Of a stretch of DNA of 64,000 bases, positions 27,468-37,029 are shown in pieces. The number at the start of each line of letters is the position of its first letter. The stretch's first letter is position 1. Source of the DNA: Alkalibacterium sp049389645 (lineage in GTDB: Bacteria > Bacillota > Bacilli > Lactobacillales > Carnobacteriaceae_A). Location: assembly GCF_049389645.1 (NCBI RefSeq), contig NZ_CP186540.1, forward strand, positions 930,001 through 994,000, given 5' to 3'. The notes under the pieces are model-generated. The model ran no database searches. It had not been told where the DNA came from and worked only from the letters and a program-made list of their open reading frames with translations. The position numbers and the translations under genes are program-made.

Positions 27468-29210
27468 CTAATTCAATATAGTCGTCAGTGCTTTGCCTTT
27501 TAATTCCTCTGAACGCCATTCCACTACAGCAAAATGATTGTTGGATACTTCTGCCACTTTATCGATCCAACCTTTTTCACTTTGGGCACGGGCAAGCAGG
27601 ATTTCATTTGTTGTCCCGCTGGAGAGCATGCTCTGGTTGACGACCCACCATGTATGAGCGATGCCGGCACGGTCCAGATCGTCCTGCAACCTTAGAGATT
27701 CATAAACAGGTGTATTTTCCGGTAATGTCACCATGATCACTTCTGTCTGTTCTCTGTCTTGGAGCATCGGCAATAATCTACGTATCGATTCAGGCACTTC
27801 GCCCGATGAACGCTCTACCTCTTTCGCATAACTCTGAGAGGATTCGAGTAACAAGAGCGTATGTCCTGTTGGTGCCGTATCGATCACGACCACATCACAG
27901 TCATCATCCATCACGATTTCTGCGAATCTCCTGAACACGGCTATTTCCTGGGTACAAGGAGAGCGCAAATCTTCTTCAACATAGGCCAGGTCGTCACCTG
28001 ACATCGTTTTGCGCGCGTTTGTAAGAACCTCTTCTTGATAGTCTGCCAGTTCTTTCTTTTCATCGATTCGACTCATTTTGATCTGACTGGATTCCTCAAA
28101 AATGTGTTCCAGATGTGCAGCAGGATCCGTCGTAGCCAAATGTACTTTTTTCCCTTTGGAAGCTAAGCCCAGCGCTAACGTTGCTGCAATCGTAGTTTTA
28201 CCAACGCCACCTTTTCCCATCGTGAATACGACACGTTTGTTGGAGCTGACCAGCTCGTCGACCACTTTATTTAAACGCGGAAACTCTGTTTTTTCCACTG
28301 TCGAAAGATTAGGAGCTTCTTGGTCTTCGTCCAAAAGCTTACGCAATTTCTCAATTCCAGTAACATCGTATGGACGTAAAGGAAGGCTCCAAGTTGGAAA
28401 TTTTTTCAAGTTTTCCGGCATTTGATGCAAGGCTTTCTGCTGCTCGTCAACTAACTTTTGAGAAACCGAATCTGTGGGATAGTTTAATATCCCATTTACG
28501 ATAAGCTTCTGATTTTTTACACCTAGTATGTTCAGTTCTTCCGATGCACGACCGGCTTCAAGCAGTGGACCTTCTTGAGGACGCGTGACTAACATGAGCG
28601 TTGTTTTTGTGCTGTCTCCCAACGTTTCAATCGCCTGTTCGTAGCTTTGTTTTTTTTCGCCAAGTCCGGACAGCTGGCCCATACAGGAAACACCTGTGGT
28701 ATTTTCGTCTAAAAAGTCGTTCCAGGCAGAAGGCAATTGCAGCATGCGTAAGGTATGGCCAGTAGGTGCAGTATCAAAAAGGATAAAGTCATAATTTTCA
28801 GAAACCTCTTTATCGGTCAAGAAACCTGCGAACTCATTGAAAGAAGCAATTTCAACGGTACACGACCCCATCAATTGTTCTTCCATATTCGCTATCGCCG
28901 ATTCGGGAAGCACTCCTCTATATGGTCCCACAACCGATTCTTTGTACTCATTTGCTGCGGTGACCGGATCAAAATTGGCTACATATAGTCCAGGAACCTC
29001 TTCGATCGGTGTTGATTTATTGGTCAATTCTATATCAAAGACATCTTGAAGATTGCTTGCTGGATCAGTACTCACCAGCATGACTTTTTTTCCGCTATCT
29101 GCCAAAGAGACTGCCGTAGCACAAGCGATAGACGTTTTACCGACGCCGCCTTTTCCTGTAAAGAATAAATACTTGGTTAATTTATCTGCGTTTGGTAAAT
29201 ATGTTTCCAT
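27468..29210 (-). CDS. arsA: Arsenical pump-driving ATPase ArsA
   Basis: Cytoplasmic ATPase of 580 residues that energises arsenite efflux through ArsB-type permeases. Two homologous halves each have a P-loop, FFTGKGGVGKTS (~17-25) and FTMGKGGVGKTT (~330-340), and a signal-transduction segment DTAPTGHTLRML / DTAPTGHTLLLL. The metal-site cysteines are conserved in kind (MGSCTVE near 115; SPCTQE near 420; SCMGQL near 180). It lies 20 bp after arsD and takes As(III) from it. No arsB, acr3, arsR or arsC is visible in the window. Confidence 0.94.
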   Translation of the reverse strand: METYLPNADKLTKYLFFTGKGGVGKTSIACATAVSLADSGKKVMLVSTDPASNLQDVFDIELTNKSTPIEEVPGLYVANFDPVTAANEYKESVVGPYRGVLPESAIANMEEQLMGSCTVEIASFNEFAGFLTDKEVSENYDFILFDTAPTGHTLRMLQLPSAWNDFLDENTTGVSCMGQLSGLGEKKQSYEQAIETLGDSTKTTLMLVTRPQEGPLLEAGRASEELNILGVKNQKLIVNGILNYPTDSVSQKLVDEQQKALHQMPENLKKFPTWSLPLRPYDVTGIEKLRKLLDEDQEAPNLSTVEKTEFPRLNKVVDELVSSNKRVVFTMGKGGVGKTTIAATLALGLASKGKKVHLATTDPAAHLEHIFEESSQIKMSRIDEKKELADYQEEVLTNARKTMSGDDLAYVEEDLRSPCTQEIAVFRRFAEIVMDDDCDVVVIDTAPTGHTLLLLESSQSYAKEVERSSGEVPESIRRLLPMLQDREQTEVIMVTLPENTPVYESLRLQDDLDRAGIAHTWWVVNQSMLSSGTTNEILLARAQSEKGWIDKVAEVSNNHFAVVEWRSEELKGKALTTILN

Positions 29211-29230
29211 TTACTATACGTCCTTTCTAA

Positions 29231-29647
29231 TTAGCAGCACCCTGAATCCGAACCGCCACAGCAACCTTCGTTGGATCCGCCGCAACAGTCTTCATTTGTT
29301 CCTCCACAGCATTCTTTGTCTGAAGCTCCCGCCATGACAAATTTCACTTCCATATAGTCCGAAATTTCTTCTAAGGTAGGATATTCGCCTGTCTTCTTCA
29401 CTTCTCCATTGACCAGTGTGATAGGCAATGCTTCAGCCTGCTTTTCTTGAAGGATGGCCGTTACGTTCTTATTATTTACGAACGCTTGTGGATCGCCGGA
29501 CAAGTTGTATCTCACTGCTTCATAGCCGTCTATTGTGTTCACTGTAGTCACTAATGAAGTGATCATCATCAAGTCGTCATTCGCGGATGGACCGCAAACC
29601 CCCGTACTGCAGCATAATGCCGGTTCAAATATTTCTAATTTGATCAT
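29231..29647 (-). CDS. arsD: Arsenic metallochaperone ArsD with a Cys-rich tail
   Basis: Binds As(III) and passes it to ArsA. The N-terminus IFEPALCCSTGVCGP carries the family Cys12-Cys13-Cys18 triad. The C-terminus is extended by repeated CCGG units (KECCGGTNED, then CCGGSNEG, CCGGSDSG and CC), giving four vicinal Cys pairs; ArsD tails usually have two. Start chosen at ATG 29647 behind AAAGGAG rather than at an upstream frame extension. It forms an operon with arsA. Confidence 0.92.
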   Translation of the reverse strand: MIKLEIFEPALCCSTGVCGPSANDDLMMITSLVTTVNTIDGYEAVRYNLSGDPQAFVNNKNVTAILQEKQAEALPITLVNGEVKKTGEYPTLEEISDYMEVKFVMAGASDKECCGGTNEDCCGGSNEGCCGGSDSGCC

Positions 29648-29778
29648 CTGATTTTCTCCTTTTGTCATTGTGTTTTTATATATAGAAAGTTGTCTATGTA
29701 TATTATAAAAGTTTGGTCTAGGTTAATCAAGTGATTTCAAGAGAATCTTGTCTGGTTTCTCTTTTTTAGGTACGTCGC

Positions 29779-29949
29779 TTATTTATCCGAGTCAGCTATT
29801 CTTTTTAAGCTCATCTCTATTTCTTTTAAGGAGGCAGCCTGTGACTGGCTTGATTTCACTAAAGATATCAAAGCATACACTAATAGAACAATAATCGAAA
29901 TCGCAAAAATGAAACTAAGTAACGGTAATATATAAAATAGGGGTCTCAT
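29779..29949 (-). CDS. 56-residue single-helix membrane protein
   Basis: A small gene with GGAGGGG seven bases or so before its ATG. The product begins MRPLFYILPLLSFIFAIS, forms one long transmembrane helix (~4-31) and ends in a charged amphipathic helix (SLKEIEMSLKRIADSDK). Length and layout recall DUF4083-like small Firmicute proteins, but that is only a resemblance. Function unknown. Confidence 0.6.
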   Translation of the reverse strand: MRPLFYILPLLSFIFAISIIVLLVYALISLVKSSQSQAASLKEIEMSLKRIADSDK

Positions 29950-29988
29950 ATTTCCCCTCCTCTCACATTAAGTGATATTTAAAGTGGT

Positions 29989-30012
29989 CATACTCGTCTT
30001 TAGACGAGTATG
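29989..30012. terminator. Hairpin between the GNAT gene and the small membrane protein gene
   Basis: CATACTCGTCT (29989-29999) and AGACGAGTATG (30002-30012) form an 11-bp perfect stem. No strong T run follows, so it may stabilise RNA ends rather than terminate. Confidence 0.5.
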
Positions 30013-30076
30013 TTCTGCACTTTTAAGAGCTCTCTGGTTAACTCAGCAAGTCTTGTGTTTGAGTGATGCCAAATAC

Positions 30077-30553
30077 CTACTGAAATTCTTTATAAAACCA
30101 AGTGTCGCAGGCGTTATGTTCGGAGCCCTTGATCGGGGCATCCAGCTTTTCAAAACCATACTTTTCGTAAAGTTTGTTCGCTTCTTTCAAAGAGGCAAAG
30201 GTGTCGATGTAACAGGATCCATAATGCTCCTCCGCAAAACTGAGGGCTTTTTTCATCAATAAATGAGCGTAGCCGCTTCCTTGTTCTTCATCGCTAATGT
30301 AGAGTTTCTGCAGCTCCCCAACTGTTTCACTTTCTCCAAAAGGACCGATCCCACACCCACCGATCACTCGTCCGTCTTTTTCCAATACCCAGTATGCATG
30401 CTTAGGTTTTTGATAGTAGTCATACAAAGAAAATAAATACGGATCAAAATAAGCTGTCCCCGGTAAATTCAATCCTCGACTTTTTAAAGAAGCTTGTACT
30501 ATTTCTCCCACGGCTTGATTATCTTTTTCTTCAATCGATCGCACTTCAACCAT
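30077..30553 (-). CDS. GNAT-family N-acetyltransferase, 158 residues
   Basis: Acetyl-CoA-dependent transferase of unknown substrate. The family pattern is complete: VIGGCGIGPF (beta 4), LQKLYISDEEQGSGYAHLLM (acetyl-CoA pyrophosphate loop, Q/RxxGxG/A) and ANKLYEKYGFEKL (C-terminal motif). It lies divergent from the osmoprotectant transporter and looks monocistronic. Confidence 0.88.
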   Translation of the reverse strand: MVEVRSIEEKDNQAVGEIVQASLKSRGLNLPGTAYFDPYLFSLYDYYQKPKHAYWVLEKDGRVIGGCGIGPFGESETVGELQKLYISDEEQGSGYAHLLMKKALSFAEEHYGSCYIDTFASLKEANKLYEKYGFEKLDAPIKGSEHNACDTWFYKEFQ

Positions 30554-30689
30554 AGATTGTTTCCCCCTTTGCTTACAAGCGAGTATACCCTTTCTAAATT
30601 AACTCTGCAATAATTCCTGAGTGTATTATTATAGAAATATACATATAGTTTGTTATACTTAACGAATAAAAAAATGAGGAGGGTCTGCA

Positions 30690-31655
30690 ATGATACGCTT
30701 TGAGAATGTAACCAAACGTTATGATGATACAGCAGTAGTTTCTGATTTCAACTTAGAAATCAAAAAAGGCGAATTTTTTGTGTTGATTGGACCTAGTGGA
30801 TGTGGAAAAACAACCACGTTGAAGATGATCAACAAGTTGATTACTTTATCAGATGGCACTTTGTTTATAGAAGGTAAAAAAATCAGCGAGTACAATATTC
30901 AAGAATTACGCTGGAATATTGGCTATGTCCTGCAACAAATTGCTCTTTTCCCGAATATGACGGTGGAAGAAAACATCACGATTGTTCCGGAGATGAAGAA
31001 GTGGTCTAAAGAAGACATGACTAATCGTGTTACAGAATTACTAACTAGCGTTAATTTAGACCCGGATACATACCGCAAACGAAAAGTAACGGAATTATCA
31101 GGGGGAGAGCAGCAGCGTATCGGTGTCGTTCGGGCGCTCGCGGCAGATCCAGATATTATTTTAATGGACGAACCTTTCAGCGCGTTGGATCCTATAACCC
31201 GCAACAGCCTTCAACAAGACGTCTTGAAATTACAACGAAAATTCAAAAAAACAGTGGTTTTCGTCACCCATGATATGCAGGAAGCCATTCAGTTAGGCGA
31301 TCGTATTTGTGTGATGAACCAGGGGCAAATAGAACAAGTAGGAACGGCCAACGAGATTCTGAAAAACCCGGCCAATGACTTTGTAAAAGAATTTCTTCGC
31401 ACAGGCTTGCCCTATTATAATGGCGAAAAAACGGTTCAGACGTTGGTTGACAAAGGCTTCTATTCTAAAGATGAATCGCTTTTTGAAGAATCCCTCAACA
31501 TGAGCGATTCACTCGATGATTTAATCCTTGCATTATCTCGCATAAACACACTGAAAGTGATTACTGATAAAGAGCCTTTATATATATCCAGAGAGCATCT
31601 GATACATTACTTTGCAGATGATATAGACGCTAAAGAGCAGGAGGATAAATCATGA
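30690..31655 (+). CDS. Osmoprotectant ABC transporter ATPase (OpuBA/OpuCA type)
   Basis: ATPase of a glycine betaine/carnitine/choline importer, 321 residues. Walker A GPSGCGKTT (~36-44), Q-loop VLQQIALFPNMTVEENI, signature LSGGEQQR, Walker B IILMDEPFSALDP and switch His VTHDMQEAI are all present. The C-terminal ~70 residues form a reduced CBS-like regulatory region. GAGGAGGG precedes the ATG. Its end overlaps the next gene by ATGA, giving translational coupling. Confidence 0.93.
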   Translation: MIRFENVTKRYDDTAVVSDFNLEIKKGEFFVLIGPSGCGKTTTLKMINKLITLSDGTLFIEGKKISEYNIQELRWNIGYVLQQIALFPNMTVEENITIVPEMKKWSKEDMTNRVTELLTSVNLDPDTYRKRKVTELSGGEQQRIGVVRALAADPDIILMDEPFSALDPITRNSLQQDVLKLQRKFKKTVVFVTHDMQEAIQLGDRICVMNQGQIEQVGTANEILKNPANDFVKEFLRTGLPYYNGEKTVQTLVDKGFYSKDESLFEESLNMSDSLDDLILALSRINTLKVITDKEPLYISREHLIHYFADDIDAKEQEDKS

Positions 31656-33172
31656 GCGGACTTATAGAAACATTCCAGCAGCGCCAGCAAGATGTATGGA
31701 CAGCGCTTATTGAACATATGCAGTTATCCTTTATTTCTCTCGTTATCGCTGTACTCATAGCCGTCCCGTTAGGTATTTTCTTAATGGAACGCAAAAAAAT
31801 AGCGGAACCCATTATCCAAGTAACCGCCATTTTCCAAACCATTCCATCCTTAGCCGTGCTCGGTCTCCTTATACCTATTGTTGGTATTGGATTCGTTCCT
31901 GCAATCATTGCTTTATTCATCTATGCATTACTGCCTATTTTAAGAAATACGTACACAGGCCTAACAGGCATTGACCCTTCATTAAATGAAGCTGCCGATG
32001 CGATGGGTATGGACAGGTTTAGAAAATTAACAAAAGTTCAACTTCCGCTTGCCTTGCCTGTCATCATGGCCGGTATTCGTACCGCTACTGTTTTGATTAT
32101 CGGTACTGCAACCGTTGCAGCTTTGATCGGAGCCGGTGGTTTAGGTAGTTTGATTTTGCTGGGAATCAATCGCGGAAATAATTATTTGATTATTTTAGGT
32201 GCTGTTCCATCAGCATTGTTAGCCATTTTGTTCGACCGTTTGCTCAGCTACTTACAACATACATCTCTTAAAAAAACAATGATCATATTAAGCTCTGCCT
32301 TTGTGGTTATGGGAAGCATCCTTGTTGTTCCGCTCTTATTCCAGGATGATGACGATATAGTCATAGCAGGAAAATTGGGTTCAGAACCTGAAATATTAAT
32401 GAATATCTATAAACTACTTATTGAGGACCAGACTGATCTGACAGCCACTGTTGAACCGAACTTTGGCGAAACGAGCTTTGTCTTCAACGCGCTTCGCTCA
32501 GGTGAAGTAGATATCTATACCGAATTTACAGGTACCGTTTTAGGAAACTTTTTCGATGAAGTCCCTGAACCCGGGACCTCCAGAGAAGTTGTCTACGAAG
32601 ATGCACGAGATCGATTACAAGAAACTTACGATATGACCCTTTTAGAACCCATGGATTTCAATAATACCTATGCCTTAGCCACGACGGCTGAATTCGCAGA
32701 AGAAAACAACTTGGAAACGATTTCTGATTTAGCTCCTGTTGCCAACTCAGTCAGTGCTGGTTTTACGATTGAATTCAATGACCGGGAAGACGGCTATCCA
32801 GGCATACAGAACATGTATGGCTTCTCATTCGGCGAGGTTATTACTATGGAACCTCAATTACGTTACACAGCCATGGAACAAGGCGATGTCAATGTGATTG
32901 ATGCCTACAGTACAGACAGCCAGATCGAAGTATATGATTTGGTTGTGCTTGAAGATGATCAACAACTTTTCCCTCCTTATCAAGGGGCTCCACTCATGAT
33001 GACTGCATTGATCGAGGAGCATCCTGAAATAGAAGAGGTCTTGTCTATTTTAAGTGGCCGAATCACGGATGATCAGATGAGAAACATGAATTATCAGGTG
33101 GATGAAGAAGATCGTCCAGCAGAAGATGTGGCACGAGACTTTTTAATTGAAGAAGGACTGCTCGAAGATTAA
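31652..33172 (+). CDS. Osmoprotectant ABC transporter permease fused to its binding protein
   Basis: A 506-residue fusion. The N-terminal ~215 residues are the OpuBB-type permease with about six helices and the EAA loop EAADAMGMDRFRKLTKVQLPLALP. After an added helix (~205-230) comes an OpuAC-like substrate-binding domain (~238-506; GSEPEILMNIYKLL, FGETSFVFNALRSGEVDIYTEFTGT). Fused permease-receptor proteins are standard in Lactobacillales osmoprotectant systems. It suits an organism of salty habitats. Confidence 0.93.
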   Translation: MSGLIETFQQRQQDVWTALIEHMQLSFISLVIAVLIAVPLGIFLMERKKIAEPIIQVTAIFQTIPSLAVLGLLIPIVGIGFVPAIIALFIYALLPILRNTYTGLTGIDPSLNEAADAMGMDRFRKLTKVQLPLALPVIMAGIRTATVLIIGTATVAALIGAGGLGSLILLGINRGNNYLIILGAVPSALLAILFDRLLSYLQHTSLKKTMIILSSAFVVMGSILVVPLLFQDDDDIVIAGKLGSEPEILMNIYKLLIEDQTDLTATVEPNFGETSFVFNALRSGEVDIYTEFTGTVLGNFFDEVPEPGTSREVVYEDARDRLQETYDMTLLEPMDFNNTYALATTAEFAEENNLETISDLAPVANSVSAGFTIEFNDREDGYPGIQNMYGFSFGEVITMEPQLRYTAMEQGDVNVIDAYSTDSQIEVYDLVVLEDDQQLFPPYQGAPLMMTALIEEHPEIEEVLSILSGRITDDQMRNMNYQVDEEDRPAEDVARDFLIEEGLLED

Positions 33173-33236
33173 AGATGATATTGGAAAAGAAACCGTTTAT
33201 AAATATGTTGATTAAGTGAATAAGTTGTATCAAGCG

Positions 33237-33280
33237 AAAGCAGTTCAGCCTGTACTACAGGTCTTGGACTGCTTTTTATT
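33237..33280 (+). terminator. Terminator after the osmoprotectant operon
   Basis: AAAGCAGT at 33237 pairs with ACTGCTTT at 33268 around an inner CCTGTA/TACAGG stem, then a T-rich tract. Confidence 0.8.
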
Positions 33281-33294
33281 ATGGAATTTTTTTT

Positions 33295-33480
33295 GCATGC
33301 TGTTAATTACAGTACGGCTCCCACTGAAAGACTCAAACTGTAATTAACAGTCTCGTAGTTACAGTTCAGCTAATACAAATAAACCCCAACCACACTCATA
33401 GGGTCTCTACTTACAGTTCAGCTTTGACAGACGGACTCAAAGTCCATCAAAAGGGATTTATTTTAAAGTTCAGGCGATAT
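33295..33480. repeat. Intergenic hairpin array 4 (ACAGTTCAGC family)
   Basis: CTGTTAATTACAGT (33300-33313) pairs perfectly over 14 bp with ACTGTAATTAACAG (33337-33350). TTACAGTTCAGC recurs at 33359-33370 and 33411-33422, with a related GCAGTTCAGC in the terminator at 33240. A further small stem, GATGGACTTTGAG-like arms, lies near 33430-33450. No coding sequence is visible. Confidence 0.65.
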
Positions 33481-33920
33481 AAGAATAAACCAACTACAAA
33501 TAGAGAGACAAAAAAAGACTTTTAAATAGTTCTATATTAACATCCTTGTTTTCCAATTCGCACCTTCCCCTTACCGTTAACGTTCGTGTTTAGGCTGATA
33601 TATCCGACTATCAGAGGTGAACATTCGTCTTCTCATTATTAAAACTGAACATTCCGTTTAAACAACTCCAGAAAAATCATTAAAATTTGATTAGATTTTG
33701 TTTTTCGTCAATATTTCAGACATTTCATTATTTCTATTTCCATATTGACTTGAATGCATTTATACGACCATAACAAATTAATCGCCCTCGCCCTATTATT
33801 ATAATCGTCTCATAATAAAAAAAAAGAAAAATACCGTTTGATTCTCAGACCTAGCTTTGATACACTAATCCTTAAAATTATCAGCCCGAAACACCTACAT
33901 TCTAAGGAGGATATTAAATC
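33481..33920 (+). promoter_or_regulatory. guaB upstream region with putative promoter
   Basis: TTAATC (33778-33783), a 16-bp spacer and TATAAT (33800-33805) form a plausible promoter ~115 bp before guaB. AAGGAGG precedes the ATG. I looked for a purine riboswitch core in the leader and did not find one. The rest of this stretch holds no recognisable gene. Confidence 0.45.
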
Positions 33921-35402
33921 ATGACACAATGGGAAACAAAATTTGCTAAAAAAGGATTAACTTTCGACGACGTTTTATTAATGCCACAAGAAAGTCATGT
34001 CCTACCTAATGATGTGGACTTAAGTATCCAACTGACAGATAAAGTTCGCTTGAAGATTCCAGTTTTGAGTGCCAGCATGGATACCGTTACAGATTCACGT
34101 ATGGCTATCGCGATGGCTCGTCAAGGCGGATTGGGTATTATCCATAAAAATATGTCTATCGAAGATCAAGCGATGGAAGTACGTAAAGTGAAGCGTTCCG
34201 AAAATGGCGTCATCATTGATCCCTTCTATTTAACACCCGATCATTTGATCTCCGATGCCGAAGAATTGATGTCCCGTTACCGTATCAGCGGCGTCCCTTT
34301 GGTCAACACAATGGAAGACCGCGTACTCGTTGGCATACTGACCAACCGCGACCTTCGTTTTTTAACCGATTATACTCAAAAAATAAGTACAGAAATGACC
34401 AAAGACGAACTGGTGACCGCTCCAGTCGGTACTTCTTTGGAAGAAGCTGAAAAAATACTTCAAAAACATAAAATAGAAAAATTACCGCTCGTGGATAACG
34501 ACGGCCGATTAAGTGGTTTGATCACCATCAAAGATATTGAAAAAGTTGTGCAGTTCCCGAATGCAGCCAAAGATAGCCATGGTCGTTTACTCGTGGGTGC
34601 CGCAATCGGTGTCACCAGTGATTCATTCGAACGTGCTCAAGCTCTGATCGATGCTGGCGTAGATGCGATCGTCATCGACACCGCTCACGGACACAGTGCA
34701 GGCGTCATTCGTAAAGTCAAAGAATTACGTGATGCTTTTCCTGACGTTGCCTTGATTGCTGGAAACGTCGCAACCGGCGAAGGAACAAGAGCTTTGTTTG
34801 AAACCGGTGTGGATGTCGTCAAAGTAGGCATTGGTCCCGGATCCATTTGTACAACACGTGTGGTCGCCGGTGTCGGTGTTCCTCAAGTCACGGCCATTTA
34901 CGATGCCGCAACCGTCGCCAAAGAATTCAACAAACCCATTATCGCAGATGGTGGCATCAAATACTCCGGAGATATCGTTAAAGCATTAGCTGCAGGCGGA
35001 CATGCCGTCATGCTGGGAAGCTTACTGGCCGGAACCGATGAATCACCTGGCGAATTCGAACTTTTCCAAGGACGACGCTTTAAAACGTACCGTGGTATGG
35101 GCAGCTTGGGCGCAATGAAACAGGGCTCGAGCGATCGTTACTTCCAGAACTCAGTCAATGAAGCCAATAAACTGGTTCCAGAAGGCATTGAAGGCCGCAT
35201 CGAATACAAAGGTAGCCTCGAAGAAGTTATGTTCCAAATGATCGGTGGTTTGCGTTCTGGCATGGGCTATGTCGGCGCAAAAGATACTCACGCCTTACGT
35301 GAAGAAACGCAATTTATCCAAATGAGCGGAGCAGGATTACGAGAATCTCACCCGCATGATGTTCAAATCACCAAAGAAGCACCAAACTATTCCATGCGTT
35401 AA
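33921..35402 (+). CDS. guaB: Inosine-5'-monophosphate dehydrogenase
   Basis: Oxidises IMP to XMP, the first step of GMP synthesis. It has 493 residues, the usual length. The barrel is interrupted by two CBS repeats (~95-205, ILTNRDLRFLTDY and LSGLITIKDIEKV). The catalytic loop GIGPGSICTTR places the nucleophile Cys at ~309. The flap has YRGMGSLGAM and the Arg loop follows. It is followed directly by guaA, giving the complete XMP-GMP branch. Confidence 0.97.
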   Translation: MTQWETKFAKKGLTFDDVLLMPQESHVLPNDVDLSIQLTDKVRLKIPVLSASMDTVTDSRMAIAMARQGGLGIIHKNMSIEDQAMEVRKVKRSENGVIIDPFYLTPDHLISDAEELMSRYRISGVPLVNTMEDRVLVGILTNRDLRFLTDYTQKISTEMTKDELVTAPVGTSLEEAEKILQKHKIEKLPLVDNDGRLSGLITIKDIEKVVQFPNAAKDSHGRLLVGAAIGVTSDSFERAQALIDAGVDAIVIDTAHGHSAGVIRKVKELRDAFPDVALIAGNVATGEGTRALFETGVDVVKVGIGPGSICTTRVVAGVGVPQVTAIYDAATVAKEFNKPIIADGGIKYSGDIVKALAAGGHAVMLGSLLAGTDESPGEFELFQGRRFKTYRGMGSLGAMKQGSSDRYFQNSVNEANKLVPEGIEGRIEYKGSLEEVMFQMIGGLRSGMGYVGAKDTHALREETQFIQMSGAGLRESHPHDVQITKEAPNYSMR

Positions 35403-35436
35403 TGACTATAAATCTATCGAGATAGGTGTGAACCGA

Positions 35437-36993
35437 GTGAGCTCAATAATTGATACAACAACATTAGAGAAATTAGTCGTTTTAGATTTCGGGAGCCAGT
35501 ACAATCAGTTGATTACACGCCGTATAAGAGAGTTTGGCGTGTATTCCGAGCTGCTTCCTCACACGACGACTGCAGAAGAACTGAAAAATATGAACGTCAA
35601 AGGTATCATCTTTTCCGGTGGACCGATGAGCGTGTACGACGAGAATGCTTTCTCCGTTGATCCTAAAATCTTCGAGTTAGGTATTCCGATTTTAGGTATT
35701 TGTTACGGCATGCAGCTGATGACGTATCTGCTTGGCGGTAAAGTCCGTCCGAGTCAAAATCGTGAATACGGCAAAGCCGAGATCAGCGTGAAAGACCGTA
35801 CGGCTGACCTTTTCACTTCACTGGAAGAAACTGAAAACGTCTGGATGAGTCACGGCGATTACGTGACCGCTCTCCCAGAAGGCTTCACAGTAACCGCAGC
35901 GAATGAACACTGTCCCATCAGTGCCATTCAACATGCCGGCAAGAACTTCCATGGTGTTCAGTTCCATCCTGAAGTTGGACATACTGAACACGGCAATGAA
36001 CTCTTGCGTAACTTTGCTTTTAACGTCTGTGAATGTACAGGCAACTGGACCATGCAGAACTTTATTGATATGGAAGTTGAAAAAATCAGAGAACTGGTCG
36101 GCGATAGCAAAGTATTGCTCGGCCTGTCCGGCGGCGTCGATTCAAGTGTCGTAGCTGTTTTATTAAATAAAGCCATCGGTGACCAGCTGACCTGTATCTT
36201 TGTTGATCACGGTCTTCTCCGTAAAAACGAAGGCGACCAGGTCATGGACAGTTTGGAAGGTAAATTCGGCTTGAACATCATCCGAGTCGATGCCAAAGAA
36301 CGTTTCTTAAGCAAACTGGACGGCGTATCCGATCCGGAACAAAAACGTAAAGTCATCGGGAATGAATTCATTTATGTCTTCAATGATGAAGCAACCAAAC
36401 TGGACGGTATCGACTTCCTGGCTCAAGGAACGCTTTACACTGACGTCATTGAAAGTGGGACAGCCACGGCTGAAACCATCAAATCCCACCACAACGTGGG
36501 CGGATTGCCTGACGACATGGCCTTTAAACTGATCGAACCCTTGAACACCTTATTTAAAGATGAAGTCCGCAAACTGGGACTGGAACTGGACATGCCCGAA
36601 TCACTTGTTTGGCGCCAGCCTTTCCCAGGACCCGGCTTAGGTATTCGGGTGATTGGAGAAATCACCGAAGAAAAACTGGAAATCGTCAGAGAAAGTGATG
36701 AAATCTTACGTGACGAAATCAAAAAAGCCGGCTTGGACCGCGATATCTGGCAATACTTCACGGTCTTACCTGGCTTCAAGAGTGTCGGTGTCATGGGTGA
36801 CAGTCGGACATATGACTACACAGTCGGCGTTCGAGCCATCACCTCTGTTGACGGCATGACCGCAGATTTCGCCCGCATCCCTTGGGACGTTCTGCAGAAA
36901 ATATCCGTACGCATCGTCAATGAAGTGAAACACGTCAACCGTATCGTGTATGACATAACGAGCAAGCCCCCTTCCACAGTCGAGTGGGAGTAG
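35437..36993 (+). CDS. guaA: GMP synthase (glutamine-hydrolysing)
   Basis: Aminates XMP to GMP. The N-terminal glutaminase has GICYGMQL (Cys ~88) and FHPEVGH (His/Glu ~177). The ATP-pyrophosphatase part has the P-loop LSGGVDSSV (~230), and the dimerisation domain ends KPPSTVEWE. A start at 35356 would overlap guaB by 47 bases; I prefer GTG at 35437, with AGGTG eight bases upstream, though GTG 35428 is possible. The 3' end of this gene is a known integration hotspot for genomic islands, and a second copy of it lies at 38118. Confidence 0.95.
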   Translation: MSSIIDTTTLEKLVVLDFGSQYNQLITRRIREFGVYSELLPHTTTAEELKNMNVKGIIFSGGPMSVYDENAFSVDPKIFELGIPILGICYGMQLMTYLLGGKVRPSQNREYGKAEISVKDRTADLFTSLEETENVWMSHGDYVTALPEGFTVTAANEHCPISAIQHAGKNFHGVQFHPEVGHTEHGNELLRNFAFNVCECTGNWTMQNFIDMEVEKIRELVGDSKVLLGLSGGVDSSVVAVLLNKAIGDQLTCIFVDHGLLRKNEGDQVMDSLEGKFGLNIIRVDAKERFLSKLDGVSDPEQKRKVIGNEFIYVFNDEATKLDGIDFLAQGTLYTDVIESGTATAETIKSHHNVGGLPDDMAFKLIEPLNTLFKDEVRKLGLELDMPESLVWRQPFPGPGLGIRVIGEITEEKLEIVRESDEILRDEIKKAGLDRDIWQYFTVLPGFKSVGVMGDSRTYDYTVGVRAITSVDGMTADFARIPWDVLQKISVRIVNEVKHVNRIVYDITSKPPSTVEWE

Positions 36994-37029
36994 CCTACTT
37001 GATACAGCAATTTAGTCTTAACTCATTTT

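Noticed and set aside
33481..33920. Guanine riboswitch before guaB
   Set aside because: I could not find the conserved three-way-junction core or a matching terminator in the leader.
35356..35436. N-terminal extension of guaA overlapping guaB
   Set aside because: The extra residues do not resemble the GuaA family, and a GTG with a better-placed ribosome site lies at 35437.
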